DNA of 64,000 nucleotides from Palsa-504 sp963839095. GTDB lineage: Bacteria > Actinomycetota > Actinomycetes > Streptosporangiales > Streptosporangiaceae. The notes below the pieces were generated by a model. The model was not told where the DNA came from and searched no databases. It worked only from the letters and a program-made list of their open reading frames with translations. The DNA is taken from positions 62,001 to 126,000 of the forward strand of contig CAWIUF010000035.1 in NCBI GenBank assembly GCA_963839095.1. The letters run 5' to 3'. Positions 1-9,403 of this stretch are shown in pieces (the stretch's first letter is position 1; each line of letters starts with the position of its first letter). Made by a program: the position numbers and the translations under genes.

Positions 1-373
1 GCGGCGACCGTCTCCGGTCCGGCCATCTCGCTGTCCGACCTGACCGGCGCCAGGAGCGTGGTGGCCTTCCTGGCCGCGAACTGCCCGCCGTGCCACGAGC
101 AGGTCCCGGCGTTCGCGGCCTACGCCAGGTCGGTTGCCCGGCGGGGCGAGCCAGGTGCTCGCGGTCGTGGTCGGCGGTACCGACGCCGAGACGGCGCAAC
201 TGGCCGATGACCTGGACGGCGCCGCTTCGGTGGCGATCGAGAGCGTGGCGGGACCGCTGCAGAAGGCGTTCTCCGTGACCGGTTTCCCGACCTTCTACGT
301 GCTGGACGAGACCGGCCGGATCCAGGTCAGCTCGCCGACCATGAGCGGCGTTCGCGCCTTCCAGACGGCCTGA
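1..373 (+). CDS. TlpA/thioredoxin-like thiol-disulfide protein, 5'-truncated, frame break
   Basis: The N-terminus lies outside the window. The first frame reads a thioredoxin-fold segment with the redox motif NCPPCHEQ (about base 82-105). The fold then continues one frame over, from about base 135, as a stretch containing GFPTFYVLDETGRIQ and ending at TGA 371-373. GFPT is the cis-proline loop region of the thioredoxin fold, so both halves belong to one protein with a one-base frame change near 130-140. It is probably extracytoplasmic or membrane-anchored, though the anchor is not visible. The stop is 4 bases before the ABC exporter start, so the two are co-transcribed; thioredoxin-like proteins beside an exporter and an S26 peptidase are common in actinobacterial peptide (RiPP) clusters. 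Substrate unknown. Confidence 0.7.
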
Positions 374-377
374 GGGC

Positions 378-2285
378 ATGCGGCTCCCGATCCGGAGGCG
401 GGCCAGGCGGCCGGGAACCCGCCGGGCGTCTCCGCTGGCGCTCGCCGCCCGGGCCGGACGGGTTATCCGGATGCTCTGGGCCGCGTCGCCCCGGATGACC
501 GTGGTGCTGGTACTGCTGACCGTGACCGGCGGGGTGCTCCCGGCGTCGGTGGCATGGCTGAACCGCGAGGTGCTCGACGGCGTGGTGAACCGCGGCGCCG
601 ACGGCGGCCGGGTGATCGCCGCGGCGCTCGCGCTGGGCGCCGTCGGCGTGATCTCGGCCGCGCAGCCGCCCGCCCGCAGCTACGTCGACCAGGAGCTGCG
701 GCGCGGGTTCCGGCTGCTCGTGCAGGGCAGGCTGTTTACCGCGATCAACTCGTTCAGCGGGCTGCGGCGGTTCGAGAACCCCGAGTTCCTCGACCGGATC
801 CAGGTCGCCCAGCAGGTGAGCAATACCGCGCCCACCCAGCTGGTGGCCGGGCTGGCCAACATCGTGCAGCAGTGCATCAGCCTGGCCGGGTTCTTCGTGG
901 CCCTGATGGTGATCAACCCGGTGCTGGCCGCGATCGCCGTGGCCACCGGCGTCCCGGCCATGGCCACCGAGCTCCTGATGAGCCGCAGGCGCGCCGAGTT
1001 CCAGTGGCAGGCCACGCCAGCCGCCCGCCGCCAGATCTTCTACGGCCGGCTGCAGACCGACGTGACCGCGGCCAAGGAACTGCGGCTGTTCGGCCTCGGC
1101 GCTTTCCTGCACGGCCGGATGCTCCGCGAGATGCGGTCGATCCACCGCGCCGAACGCCGTCTGGACCTGCGGATGTTCTGGACTCAGGGTGGCCTTGGCC
1201 TGGTCACGGCGGTTATCTCGGCGGCCGGGCTGGTCTGGACGATCCGCCAGGCCGCCGCGGGGCGGCTCACCGTGGGCGACGTGACCCTGTACGTGATGGC
1301 GGCCATCGGCGTGCAAAGCTCGCTGTCCACGACGGTCACCCGGATCGCCAGCGTCTACGAGGCGCTTCTCATGTTCGGCTACTACGACGAGGTTGTGCTG
1401 GCCGGGCCGGATCTGGCGCTGGCGGCCGAGCCCCGGCCGGTTCCCCCGCTGCGGGGCGGCCTCGAGCTGCGTGACGTCTGGTTCCGCTACGACGAGCGCC
1501 ACCCGTGGGTGCTCGGGGGGTGAACATGGTCATCCCGGCCGGCACCTCGGCTGCGCTGATCGGGCTCAATGGCGCGGGCAAGAGCACGCTGGTGAAGCTG
1601 CTCTGCCGGCTGTACGACCCGGACCGGGGCGCCATCTTCTGGGACGGCACCGACATCGCGAGCATGGCGCCGGCCGAGCTGCGCGCGCGGATCGGCACCG
1701 TCTTCCAGGACTACATGACCTACGACCTGACCGCCACCGAGAACATCGGCCTGGGCGACCTGGCCCGGCTGGACGACCCGGCCCGGATCAGCCAGGCGGC
1801 CGGGCACGCGGGCATCCATGACAAGCTCGTCGGAGCTGCCGAACGGGTACGGCACCTTGCTGAGCCGGATCTTCTTCGACCGGAACGCGGACGACCCGGA
1901 AGCGGGCGTCATCTTGTCCGGCGGGGAGTGGCAGCGGCTGGCCCTGGCCCGCGGCCTCATGCGAGACGACCGCGACCTGCTCATCCTGGACGAGCCGAGT
2001 TCCGGGCTCGACGCCGAGGCCGAGCACGCGATCCACCGGCGGCTGTGCCGGCTGCGGGCCGGGCGGACGACCCTGCTGATCTCGCACCGGCTCGGGTCGG
2101 TGCGCGACGCGGACATGATCTACGTGCTGTCCGGCGGGCAGATCACCGAGCAGGGCACGCATCAGGAACTGATGGCGGCCGAAGGCGAGTACAACCGCCT
2201 GTTCACGTTGCAGGCCAGCGGATACGCCGAGGACGACCCGGATCTGGTTTCCGCGCCGGGCGCGGCGCGGCGGGCAACCGCTTAG
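378..2285 (+). CDS. ABC exporter, fused permease-ATPase (two frame breaks)
   Basis: A half-transporter of about 635 residues: an N-terminal transmembrane domain (six-helix exporter type, to about residue 330) followed by a nucleotide-binding domain. Visible ATPase motifs are Walker A GLNGAGKSTL (about base 1561), Q-loop VFQDYMTYD, signature LSGGEWQRLALARG (about 1915), Walker B LLILDEPSSGLD (about 1978) and H-loop ISHRLGSV. The reading frame changes twice: inside a run of six G at about 1515-1520 (one base apparently missing), and near 1825-1845. Neither break removes a motif, so this is probably sequence error rather than decay. The family exports peptides, lipids or drugs; here it sits between a thioredoxin-like protein and regulators plus an S26 peptidase, suggesting peptide export (inference). 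The stop overlaps the convergent SARP gene stop. Confidence 0.85.
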
Positions 2286-4286
2286 CCGCCCGGGAAGGAC
2301 GCCGGTCCCTGGCCCGGCCACGGTGGCCTGGCCTGGTGCAGGCCCGGGCAGCGCCGCGGCCACGCGCGCGGCGGGCGGTCAAGCCCGAGCGCCCGATGCG
2401 CGGCCTGCGCCTCGTCTCGGTCAGCGCGACCGTCCGGGCCGCCGGGCTCTGCGGCCTGTTCGGCGGCGTAGGCGCGCAGCAGGGGGTGCAAGGCGAAACG
2501 GTTCAGCCCGGGCTGGTCGAGCAGGCTGGCTCCGATCAGCTCGGCGAGCGCCTCGTCCGCTTGCCGGAGCGGAAGGCCAGCCAGGATGGCGGCGGCACGG
2601 GCCGAGATGTCCGGGCCCGGATGAGCGGCGAGCGACCGGAACATCCGCGCCGCTCCTGGACCGAGCTGGCGGTATGACCACGAGAAGGCGTCCCGCAGGC
2701 TGCCCGTCTCCTCCCGGGTGCCGAGCGCGTCGAGCCGGGCCTCGCGCAGCCGCGCCACCAGGGCGTCCAGCGGAAGGTGAGGCTGGCACGCGGCCTGCGC
2801 GCAGGCGGTGCTCAGCGCGAGCGGCAGGCACGCGCACAGCTGGATCAGTTCGGTGACGGCCGCGGGTTGCGCCATGCATCGTTGCGTCCCCAGCCGGGCC
2901 GCCAGCAGCACCCGCGCCTCCGCCGCGGTGGGCAGGCCGACCGGCAGCGGACAGGCAGCCCTCGGCCGCGACCAGGCCGGTGAGCTGGCTCCGGCTGGTG
3001 ACGAGCACCAGGCAGCCGGAAGTACCGGGCAGCAGCGGGCGCACCTGGGCCGAGTCCCGCGCGTTGTCGAGCAGCACGAGCATGCGCCGAGCCGCCACCA
3101 GGCTGCGGAAAAGGTCGGCCTGTGCCTGGGGTGGAGCCGGGATCTGCCCGGCGGGCACGAGTGCGCCGAGGAAGCCGTGGATCGCCTCGTCCGGGTGCAC
3201 CGGCGGTCCGGACGGGCCGTAGCCGCGCAGGTTCGCGTGCAGCTGCCCGTCCGGGAACTCGCTGGCGGCCTCGTGGGCCCAGCGGATCGCTAGGGCCGTC
3301 TTGCCGACCCCGGCGGTACCGGTGATCGCCGCGACCAACGTGCCGCCGGGCGGGAGGGCCGCCATCCGCTCGCGCAGCCCGGACAGCGCGGCGAGCTCGG
3401 TCCGGCGGCCGGCGAAGCAGGCCGAGCCCGGTGGCAGCTGACGCGGCACCGGCCGCTGGCCCAGGTCCGGTTCGCGACGCGGTTCCGGGACCCGGAACGA
3501 TACGGGCGACGGCCGGGCCGGATGCCCGTGCTCGGTCGGCAGCAGGCTCGGATCGGAGCGCAGGATCTGCTGCTGCAGCCTGGTCAGCCCGGGCCCCGGT
3601 TCGAGGCCGGCCTGGTCGACGAGCGCGCGGCGGCCCTGCTGGTAGCAGGCCAGGGCCTCAGTCTGGCGCCCGCACCGGTAGAGCGCGAGCATGAGCTGGG
3701 ACCGGAAGCTCTCCCGCAGCGGATGCTCATCGACCAGGCGCCGCAGCCCGGCGACGAGCTCACGGTGCCGCCCGCAGGCCAGGCCGGCCTCGCCGCTCAG
3801 CTCGACGGCTTCCAGCCGGGACTCCTCGAGCTGGCTGGCGGCCACGGCCACCAGTGGCGTGCGCGGCACGTCTCCCAGAGACGGCCCGCGCCACAGCCCC
3901 AGTGCCTCGGCCAGCAGCGCCGCGGCGGACCCGGGCCGCCGGTCCGCCAGTACCTGCCGCCCGCGGTCCTTCAGGTCGTCGAACCGGCGGACGTCGAGGT
4001 CGTCGCGTTCCACCAGGAGCTGGTAGCCGGACGGGCGGGTGACGAGCACGCGCCCCTCGCCGTCGTCCAGGATCCGGCGCACGCGCATGACGTACAGGCT
4101 GACCAGCTTCCGGGCACCGCTGGGCGGATCACCCGGCCAGAGTTCGTCCACTAGGTGCGCGGCGGGCACCAGCTGCCGCGGTCGCAAGAGCAAGGTGGCC
4201 AGCACGATCCGCCATTTCGGAGCGTTGAGCGCGACCCATTCCTCTCCGGTCCGGATTTCGAGGGGACCAAGGATGCGAAACCGCAT
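2282..4286 (-). CDS. SARP-family regulator with BTAD and NB-ARC ATPase domains (AfsR-like)
   Basis: Start ATG at 4286 gives an N-terminus MRFRILGPLEI, the usual beginning of the OmpR-type winged helix of SARP activators. Order: DNA-binding domain (residues about 1-95), bacterial transcriptional activation domain (about 100-245), Pro/Arg-rich linker, then an NB-ARC-type ATPase with P-loop GTAGVGKTAL (about residue 330) and Walker-B-like MLVLLDN. The frame changes near 2945-2965, after which the protein continues with a helical C-terminal segment to TAA at 2282. Total about 668 residues. AfsR/SARP proteins activate natural-product clusters; this one faces the ABC exporter convergently and is divergent from the S26 peptidase gene, so it probably controls this locus (inference). 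Confidence 0.85.
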
Positions 4287-4416
4287 GATCACCCCGTTCC
4301 GGATCACGGGCGCCCCGCACGTCACTCAACCACGGATCAGACGAAAGTCAACCTTTTTCTGACATCGTGAAAAGCGTTCCTATTTGTGACGTAAACGGCA
4401 CGGACGCAGGCATGGA

Positions 4417-4914
4417 ATGGACATCCTTATCGTGACGGCGGCTTTGGCCGCGGCTGGCCTCATCGCTGGCCTGGCGGTCGCACGGCGTCTCTTCGTCGTG
4501 GTGCGGGTAACGGGCGCCAGCATGCTCCCGACCTTCGCGCCGGATGACCGGGTGCTGGTCAGACGGGGTGCGAGCGGGAAAATGAGGGCCGGCACCGTGG
4601 CCGTGCTGGCCGAGCCGCGGGACACTTCGTCCTGGCGGCTCACGTCGCTCGCGACACCGGGGCTAGGCGAGGCAACCTGGGTGATCAAGAGGGTAGCCGC
4701 GATGCCGGGCGACGCCGTCCCGGAATCGGTACGCGAGGCGGCGTCACGGGCCGCCGTCGTTCCCGACGGAATGCTGATCGTACTCTCGGATAATCCGGAA
4801 GGCAATGATTCGCGCCGGTGGGGATTCATTCCGGCCAGCCGGGTCCTGGGCCCGGTGGTACTGCGGATGCCCCGTTCACCCGGCGCTCAGGTGAATTCCC
4901 CGAGTTCGAGGTAG
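4417..4914 (+). CDS. S26 family signal peptidase-like protein
   Basis: 165 residues with one N-terminal hydrophobic segment (residues about 1-30) followed by a short LexA-fold peptidase domain. The catalytic serine lies in GASMLPTF (about residue 37) and the general-base lysine in VIKRVAAMPGD (about residue 90); SDNPEGNDSRRWG matches the SDNR/DSR region of type I signal peptidases. It is shorter than housekeeping LepB. Such small S26 peptidases are recurrent in actinobacterial peptide natural-product clusters, where they are proposed to remove leader or signal sequences. ATG at 4417 was preferred; an ATG at 4412 is out of frame. It is followed after 3 bases by a SARP gene, so they form an operon. 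Confidence 0.85.
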   Translation: MDILIVTAALAAAGLIAGLAVARRLFVVVRVTGASMLPTFAPDDRVLVRRGASGKMRAGTVAVLAEPRDTSSWRLTSLATPGLGEATWVIKRVAAMPGDAVPESVREAASRAAVVPDGMLIVLSDNPEGNDSRRWGFIPASRVLGPVVLRMPRSPGAQVNSPSSR

Positions 4915-4917
4915 CCC

Positions 4918-5704
4918 GTGCATATCGAGGTGCTTGGACCGATCGAGGTAACCGAGGCCGGGCCGGGTGATCCGGCTGGCCGGGCAGCGCCAGCGGGCCC
5001 TGCTCGCGGCCCTGGCGCTCGACCGGAACCGGGTGGTCTCGGTGACGCGACTGGTCGACGTGCTCTGGGGCTTCGACCCTCCGGCGACCGCCCGGGCCAA
5101 GGTCCAGGCCCACGTGTCCGCCCTGCGCCAGGCGCTGGGCATCGCCGGGGTGATCGAGACCAGGCCGCCCGGCTACGCACTCTCCGAGCACGGCTGCGAC
5201 GTCGATCTGGCCGAGTTCGAGATGCTCAGGACACTGGCCGCGGCGGACTGCGACGCGGGCGAGTGGGCGCTGGCGTCCCAGCGGTACGCCGCCGCGCTCG
5301 CCCTGTGGCGCGGCCCGGCCTGTGCCGACGTCACCTCGCCCGCGATCAGGACGGCAGCGGCCGCGCTCGAGGAACGCCGGCTGTTCGCGGTCGAGGCCAA
5401 GGCCACGGCCGACCTGGCCCTCGGCCGCTGCGAGGCCGTGGCCGCCGACCTCGCCACGCCGCTGGCGATGCACCCGCTCCGCGAGCGGCTGCGCGCCCTG
5501 GCGATGCAGGCCCTGTACCGCCTGGGCTGCCGCGCCGACGCGCTCAGCCTGTACCGCGAGGGACGGCAGGTGATGATCGCCGAGCTCGGCCTCGAGCCCG
5601 GCTCTCAGCTGCGCCGCCTGCACCAGGGCATCCTGGCCGACGACCCCGCCCTGCTCGCCCCGGTGCGGAACACTGCCCGGCTAGGCGCAGGAGGGCGGAG
5701 GTAA
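4918..5704 (+). CDS. SARP (DnrI/RedD-type) regulator, BTAD only (one frame break)
   Basis: GTG start at 4918 with GAGG eight bases upstream gives MHIEVLGPIEV, the typical SARP N-terminus. The frame changes once near 4964-4967 and continues with a winged helix (including RQRALLAALAL and VDVLWGFDPP) and a BTAD helical domain (about residues 100-250) ending at TAA 5704. About 262 residues, the normal size of short SARPs lacking ATPase and TPR domains. These bind direct heptameric repeats in natural-product promoters. Together with the larger SARP on the other strand, it gives two pathway-type activators around one peptidase/exporter set. Confidence 0.82.
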
Positions 5705-5720
5705 GGCCAGCCCCTCTCTT

Positions 5721-6170
5721 CTACCGGTAGGGGTCGGTGATCTCGCGCAGGCGGGTCAGGGACCGGCGCAGCTGGGTGGCGCTGGCCCGGCCGAGGTGCG
5801 TGGTCCACTCGGCCTCGACCGCGGCCTCGGTCCGCCGGGCGATCTCGACCGCGGCCCAGCCCCGCTCGGCGATCTGGACCAGCCGGGCCCGGGCGTCGCG
5901 GGGGTCGGGGACGCGGCGGACGTAGCCGGCCCGCTCGAGCTGGTCGACCAGGAAGCCGGCGGTCTGCTTGGTGACCTGGGCCCGTTCGGCCAGGTCGGTG
6001 ACCCGGGTGCCGCCCGGGTCGAGGCGGGCGAAGATCCGCCCCTGGGCGGCGGTGATGTCACCGAAGCCGGCCGCGGCCAGGTCCTGGAGCACCCGGGTCT
6101 CCATGGCCCGGTAGGCGACGAAGCAGAGCAGGGCGAGGTTCAGCTCGCCCTGGTCGTCATCCTCGGCCAT
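5721..6170 (-). CDS. MarR-family transcriptional regulator
   Basis: 149 residues, intact, ATG at 6170 with AAGGGAG just upstream. A winged helix with recognition region AERAQVTKQTAGFLVDQLERAGYVRRVPDP, cited by its ends near residues 62 and 91, is followed by the acidic wing and a C-terminal dimerisation helix. It is divergent from a DinB-type mycothiol-dependent protein, and the 73-bp gap holds two direct-repeat motifs (6186-6229) that are good candidates for its operator. MarR repressors commonly respond to small aromatic or oxidising compounds; the ligand is unknown here. Confidence 0.9.
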   Translation of the reverse strand: MAEDDDQGELNLALLCFVAYRAMETRVLQDLAAAGFGDITAAQGRIFARLDPGGTRVTDLAERAQVTKQTAGFLVDQLERAGYVRRVPDPRDARARLVQIAERGWAAVEIARRTEAAVEAEWTTHLGRASATQLRRSLTRLREITDPYR

Positions 6171-6185
6171 GCCCGCTCCCTTGAC

Positions 6186-6229
6186 TTAGACAGATTCTCT
6201 TACCATTATTAGACAGATATATCTTACCA
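6186..6229. promoter_or_regulatory. Two direct-repeat operator candidates between marR and dinB
   Basis: Two nearly identical units, 6186-6205 (TTAGACAGATTCTCTTACCA) and 6209-6229 (same ends; core AGATATATCT is a perfect 10-bp palindrome), are separated by 3 bp. They occupy the AT-rich gap between divergent genes. A repressor here could control both genes. The repeats are seen directly; the assignment to the MarR protein is inferred. Confidence 0.6.
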
Positions 6230-6243
6230 AATTTGGGGGAGGC

Positions 6244-6908
6244 ATGGATCAGGACGAGGTATGGCAGGCCATCGACGCCGAGCGGGCCAGCCTGGCCGAC
6301 CTGCTCGACAGCCTGGCGAGCAGGAATGGGAGACGCCGTCGCTGTGCGCGGGCTGGCGGGTGCGTGACGTCGCGGCGCACCTGACGCTGGCCCACATGGG
6401 GGCGTTCCCGGCCGTGGTCGCGCTGGCCCGGGCCCGGGGGAACTTCAACCGGATGGTCCGGGACACCGCGGTGCGGCAGGCCGCGCTGCCGGTGCGGGAG
6501 TACGCGCCGCGGCTGCGCGCGATGGCCGGGTCGCGCCGGAAGGCGCCCGGCGTGAGCCACCTCGAGCCGCTTATCGACGTGCTGGTGCACGGGCAGGACA
6601 TCGCGATCCCGCTGGGCCGGACGCGGCCCATGCCGGCGCGGGGCCGCGATGGCCGCCGCGGACCGGGTCTGGCCCGACCTGTTCCCGTGGCGGGCCGGGC
6701 GGAAGCTGAGCGGGTTCCGGTTCGCCGCCACGGACTGCTCCTGGTCGGCCGGGGACGGGCTGCTGGTCGAGGGGCCCATCGCGGCGATCTTGCTGCTGCT
6801 CACCGGGCCGCGAACGCGGCCCTCGCCGCAGCTGTCGGGCCCGGGGCGGCCGACGGCTGGGCGACGCGAGTCGGATCGGCAGGGACACAGTACTACGAGA
6901 CCGGGTAA
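6244..6908 (+). CDS. Maleylpyruvate isomerase/DinB-family mycothiol-dependent protein (several frame breaks)
   Basis: ATG 6244 has GGGGGAGG immediately upstream. The N-terminus (MDQDEVWQAIDAERASLADL) runs in one frame, then the characteristic WETPSLCAGWRVRDVAAHL block (metal-site DinB fold helix with the conserved His) appears in another. Next comes LEPLIDVLVHGQDIAIPLGR with its HGQD metal-binding motif (to about 6630). A third segment, AAADRVWPDLFPWRAGRKLSGFRF, returns to the first frame. The extreme C-terminus near 6810-6908 is again shifted. All blocks are in the right order for one protein of about 215 residues, so the breaks look like base-call errors. The family performs mycothiol-dependent transfer or isomerisation; divergence from a MarR repressor suggests xenobiotic or electrophile detoxification (inference). 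Confidence 0.7.
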
Positions 6909-6934
6909 GGCAGGGGCTAGATCGGGCTAGGGGG

Positions 6935-9403
6935 TCAGGAGGGGTAGCGGCCTTGGATGCGGTGGCCGGAGGGGTCGACGGGGGGCGCAGGGTGACGGTG
7001 GCGGGATGGAGGTCGCCGCCTACGTTGACCTGGTACGTTCCCGAGCGGATGAGGTCGGGGGTGAGGGGGCGGCCGTCGGGGTGGCGGAGGTAGGCCAGGG
7101 CGGCGCAGGCGCCGAGGGTCTCGGCCCAGGCGCCGGAGGTGACCTGGCCGACGGCGACGCCGTCGCGCAGGACGAGTTCGCCGCCCCAGATCATGGCGTC
7201 GGGGTCGCCGAGGACCAGGGAGACCAGGCGGCGGCGGGGGCCGTCGGCGCGGGCCTGCTCGACCGCTTCGCGGCCCAGGAACGCCGATGGCGGTCTTGAG
7301 CTTGCAGGCGAACAGCAGGCCGGCCTCGGCCGGGTTGTAGTCGGGGGTCAGCTCGCGGCCGAAGGCCCGGTAGGCCTTCTCCAGGCGGAGCGACTCGATC
7401 GCGTAGTAGCCGGCGTTGGCCAGGCCGAGGTCCTCGCCCGCGGCCATCAGGTCCTCGTAGGCGCCCACCGCGAACTCGGCGGGCACGTACAGCTCCCAGC
7501 CGAGCTCGCCGACGTAGGTGATCCTGGTCGCCCGGACCGTGGCGTAGCCCAGGTCGATCTCGCGGCTGGTGCCGAACGGGAACGCCTCGTCACCCAGGTC
7601 ACTGCGCGTCAGCCGGGTCAGCAGGTCACGCGACCGGGGGCCCATCACGCCGTAGACGGCGTACTGGGAGGTGACGTCGACCAGCGTGGCGTGCAGGCCG
7701 GCGGGCATCCGGCGCCGGATGTGGTCCTGGTCCCGTTCGGTGCTCGCGGCGCTGCTGACCAGCAGGAACTCCTCGGCGGAGAGCCGGGTCACGGTGATGT
7801 CGGCCTCGTAAGTGCCGTGCGCGTTGAGCATGCCGGTGTAGACGGTGCGGCCGGGGGCGACGGCGACGTCGGCGGTGCACAGCCACTGCAGGGCCTGCGC
7901 TGCGTCTGGGCCGGTCACCAGGTACTTGGAGAAGCTGGTCTGGTCGAACAGGGCGACGGCGGTGCGGGCCGCGCGCTGCTCGGCCGACGACCACGGCTGC
8001 CAGTTCTGCTTCCCCCAGCCGTACTCGATCTCCGGGGACTCGCCGGGCGGGGCGAAGAAGTTGGCCCGCTCCCAGCCCATCTTGCTGCCGAAGCCCGCGC
8101 CGGCCGCCGCGAGCAGGTGGTACGCCGGGGACCGGCGGAACGGGCGGGCCGAGCTCAGCTCGCGGTTCGGCCACGGCACGGCGTAGTGCAGGCCGAGGAC
8201 CTCGGCCACCCGGTCGTGCAGCCACTGGGTGTTGCCGTTGAAGGCGGCGAACCGGCGGATGTCGACCGCGGACAGGTCCATGCTGGGCTCACCGGAGGTG
8301 ATCCACTCGGCCAGCGCCCGCCCGGCGCCGCCCGCCGACGCGATGCCGACCGAGTTGAAGCCGGCCGCGACGAAGAAGTTCCGCAGCTCCGGGGCCTCGC
8401 CCAGGATGAACTGGTTGTCCGGGGTGAAGCTCTCGGGGCCGTTGTAGAACTTCTTGATCCCGGTCTCGGCCAGCACCGGGAGACGGTGCATCGCGCTGTC
8501 CATCAGCACCGAGAAATGCTCCCAGTCCTCCCCGAGCAGCTGGAACTCGAACGGGTAGGGAATCTGGTCGGGCGCGACCCAGGGCTTGGCGTCCGGCTCG
8601 AAGCCGCCGACCACCAGGCCGCCGACCTCCTCCTTGATGTAGGTGTAGCCGTCCGGGTCGCGCAGCACCGGGTAGTCCCGGTGCACCCCGTCGATCCGCT
8701 CGGTGACCACGTAGAAGTGCTCGGCCGAGTGGAGCGGGACGGTGACCCCGCACATCGCGCCCACCGCTTTGGCCCACTGGCCCGCGCAATTGACCACTAC
8801 CTCGGCTTCGACGCCACCCCGTTCGGTATGAACGCCTTTGACGGTCTGGCCGTCAGTGATGATGCCGGTCACCCGGGTCCGTTCGGCGATCGTGACGCCC
8901 TGGTCGCGGGCGCCGCGGGCCAGCGCGGCGGTCAGGTCGGTCGGGTTGGCCCGGCCGTCGCCGGGCAGCCAGATCGCGCCGGCCAGGTCGTCGGTGCGCA
9001 GGATCGGGTAGCGCTCGGCCGCCTGCGCCGGGCTGATCAGCTCGCAGTCGAGCTGGTAGGCCTCGGCGGTGGCGGCGGTCCGCTTGAGCTGGGTCAGCCG
9101 GTCCTGGGTGCGGGCGACGGTGACGCCGCCGCAACGGCGGAAGCCGGTGGACAGGCCGGTCTCGGCCTCCAGCCGCTCGTACAGCTCGGTGGAGTACTGG
9201 ACCAGCCGGGTGCCGCTCTCGGAGGCGCGAAGCTGGCCGACCAGCCCGGCCGCGTGCCAGGTGGTGCCGCAGGACAGCTGGCCCTGCTCGAGCAGCAGCA
9301 CGTCGGTCCAGCCGAGCTGGGCCAGGTGGTAGGCGACGCTGGTGCCGATCACGCCGCCGCCGATGATCACGACGCGGGCCCGCGTGGGCAGGTCTTCAGT
9401 CAT
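6935..9403 (-). CDS. FAD-dependent N-demethylating oxidoreductase fused to GcvT domain (dimethylglycine/sarcosine dehydrogenase-like)
   Basis: About 820 residues. The N-terminal DAO-type FAD domain starts with the dinucleotide motif VVIIGGGVIGTSVAYHLAQ and has GTTWHAAGLV, in which the His is the usual covalent FAD attachment site of this family. Then come the FAO middle domain and a GcvT aminomethyltransferase domain (from about residue 430) that passes one-carbon units to tetrahydrofolate. Near the C-terminus the frame leaves at about 7280 and returns near 6978-6983 (a G6 run); the intervening GcvT C-terminal barrel is readable in a second frame (GGELVLRDGVAVGQVTSG). The protein should oxidatively demethylate an N-methyl amino compound. 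Its start overlaps the upstream kinase gene by 8 bases. Confidence 0.85.
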   Translation of the reverse strand: MTEDLPTRARVVIIGGGVIGTSVAYHLAQLGWTDVLLLEQGQLSCGTTWHAAGLVGQLRASESGTRLVQYSTELYERLEAETGLSTGFRRCGGVTVARTQDRLTQLKRTAATAEAYQLDCELISPAQAAERYPILRTDDLAGAIWLPGDGRANPTDLTAALARGARDQGVTIAERTRVTGIITDGQTVKGVHTERGGVEAEVVVNCAGQWAKAVGAMCGVTVPLHSAEHFYVVTERIDGVHRDYPVLRDPDGYTYIKEEVGGLVVGGFEPDAKPWVAPDQIPYPFEFQLLGEDWEHFSVLMDSAMHRLPVLAETGIKKFYNGPESFTPDNQFILGEAPELRNFFVAAGFNSVGIASAGGAGRALAEWITSGEPSMDLSAVDIRRFAAFNGNTQWLHDRVAEVLGLHYAVPWPNRELSSARPFRRSPAYHLLAAAGAGFGSKMGWERANFFAPPGESPEIEYGWGKQNWQPWSSAEQRAARTAVALFDQTSFSKYLVTGPDAAQALQWLCTADVAVAPGRTVYTGMLNAHGTYEADITVTRLSAEEFLLVSSAASTERDQDHIRRRMPAGLHATLVDVTSQYAVYGVMGPRSRDLLTRLTRSDLGDEAFPFGTSREIDLGYATVRATRITYVGELGWELYVPAEFAVGAYEDLMAAGEDLGLANAGYYAIESLRLEKAYRAFGRELTPDYNPAEAGLLFACKLKTAIGVPGPRSGRAGPRRRPPPPPGLPGPRRPRRHDLGRRTRPARRRRRRPGHLRRLGRDPRRLRRPGLPPPPRRPPPHPRPHPLGNVPGQRRRRPPSRHRHPAPPVDPSGHRIQGRYPS

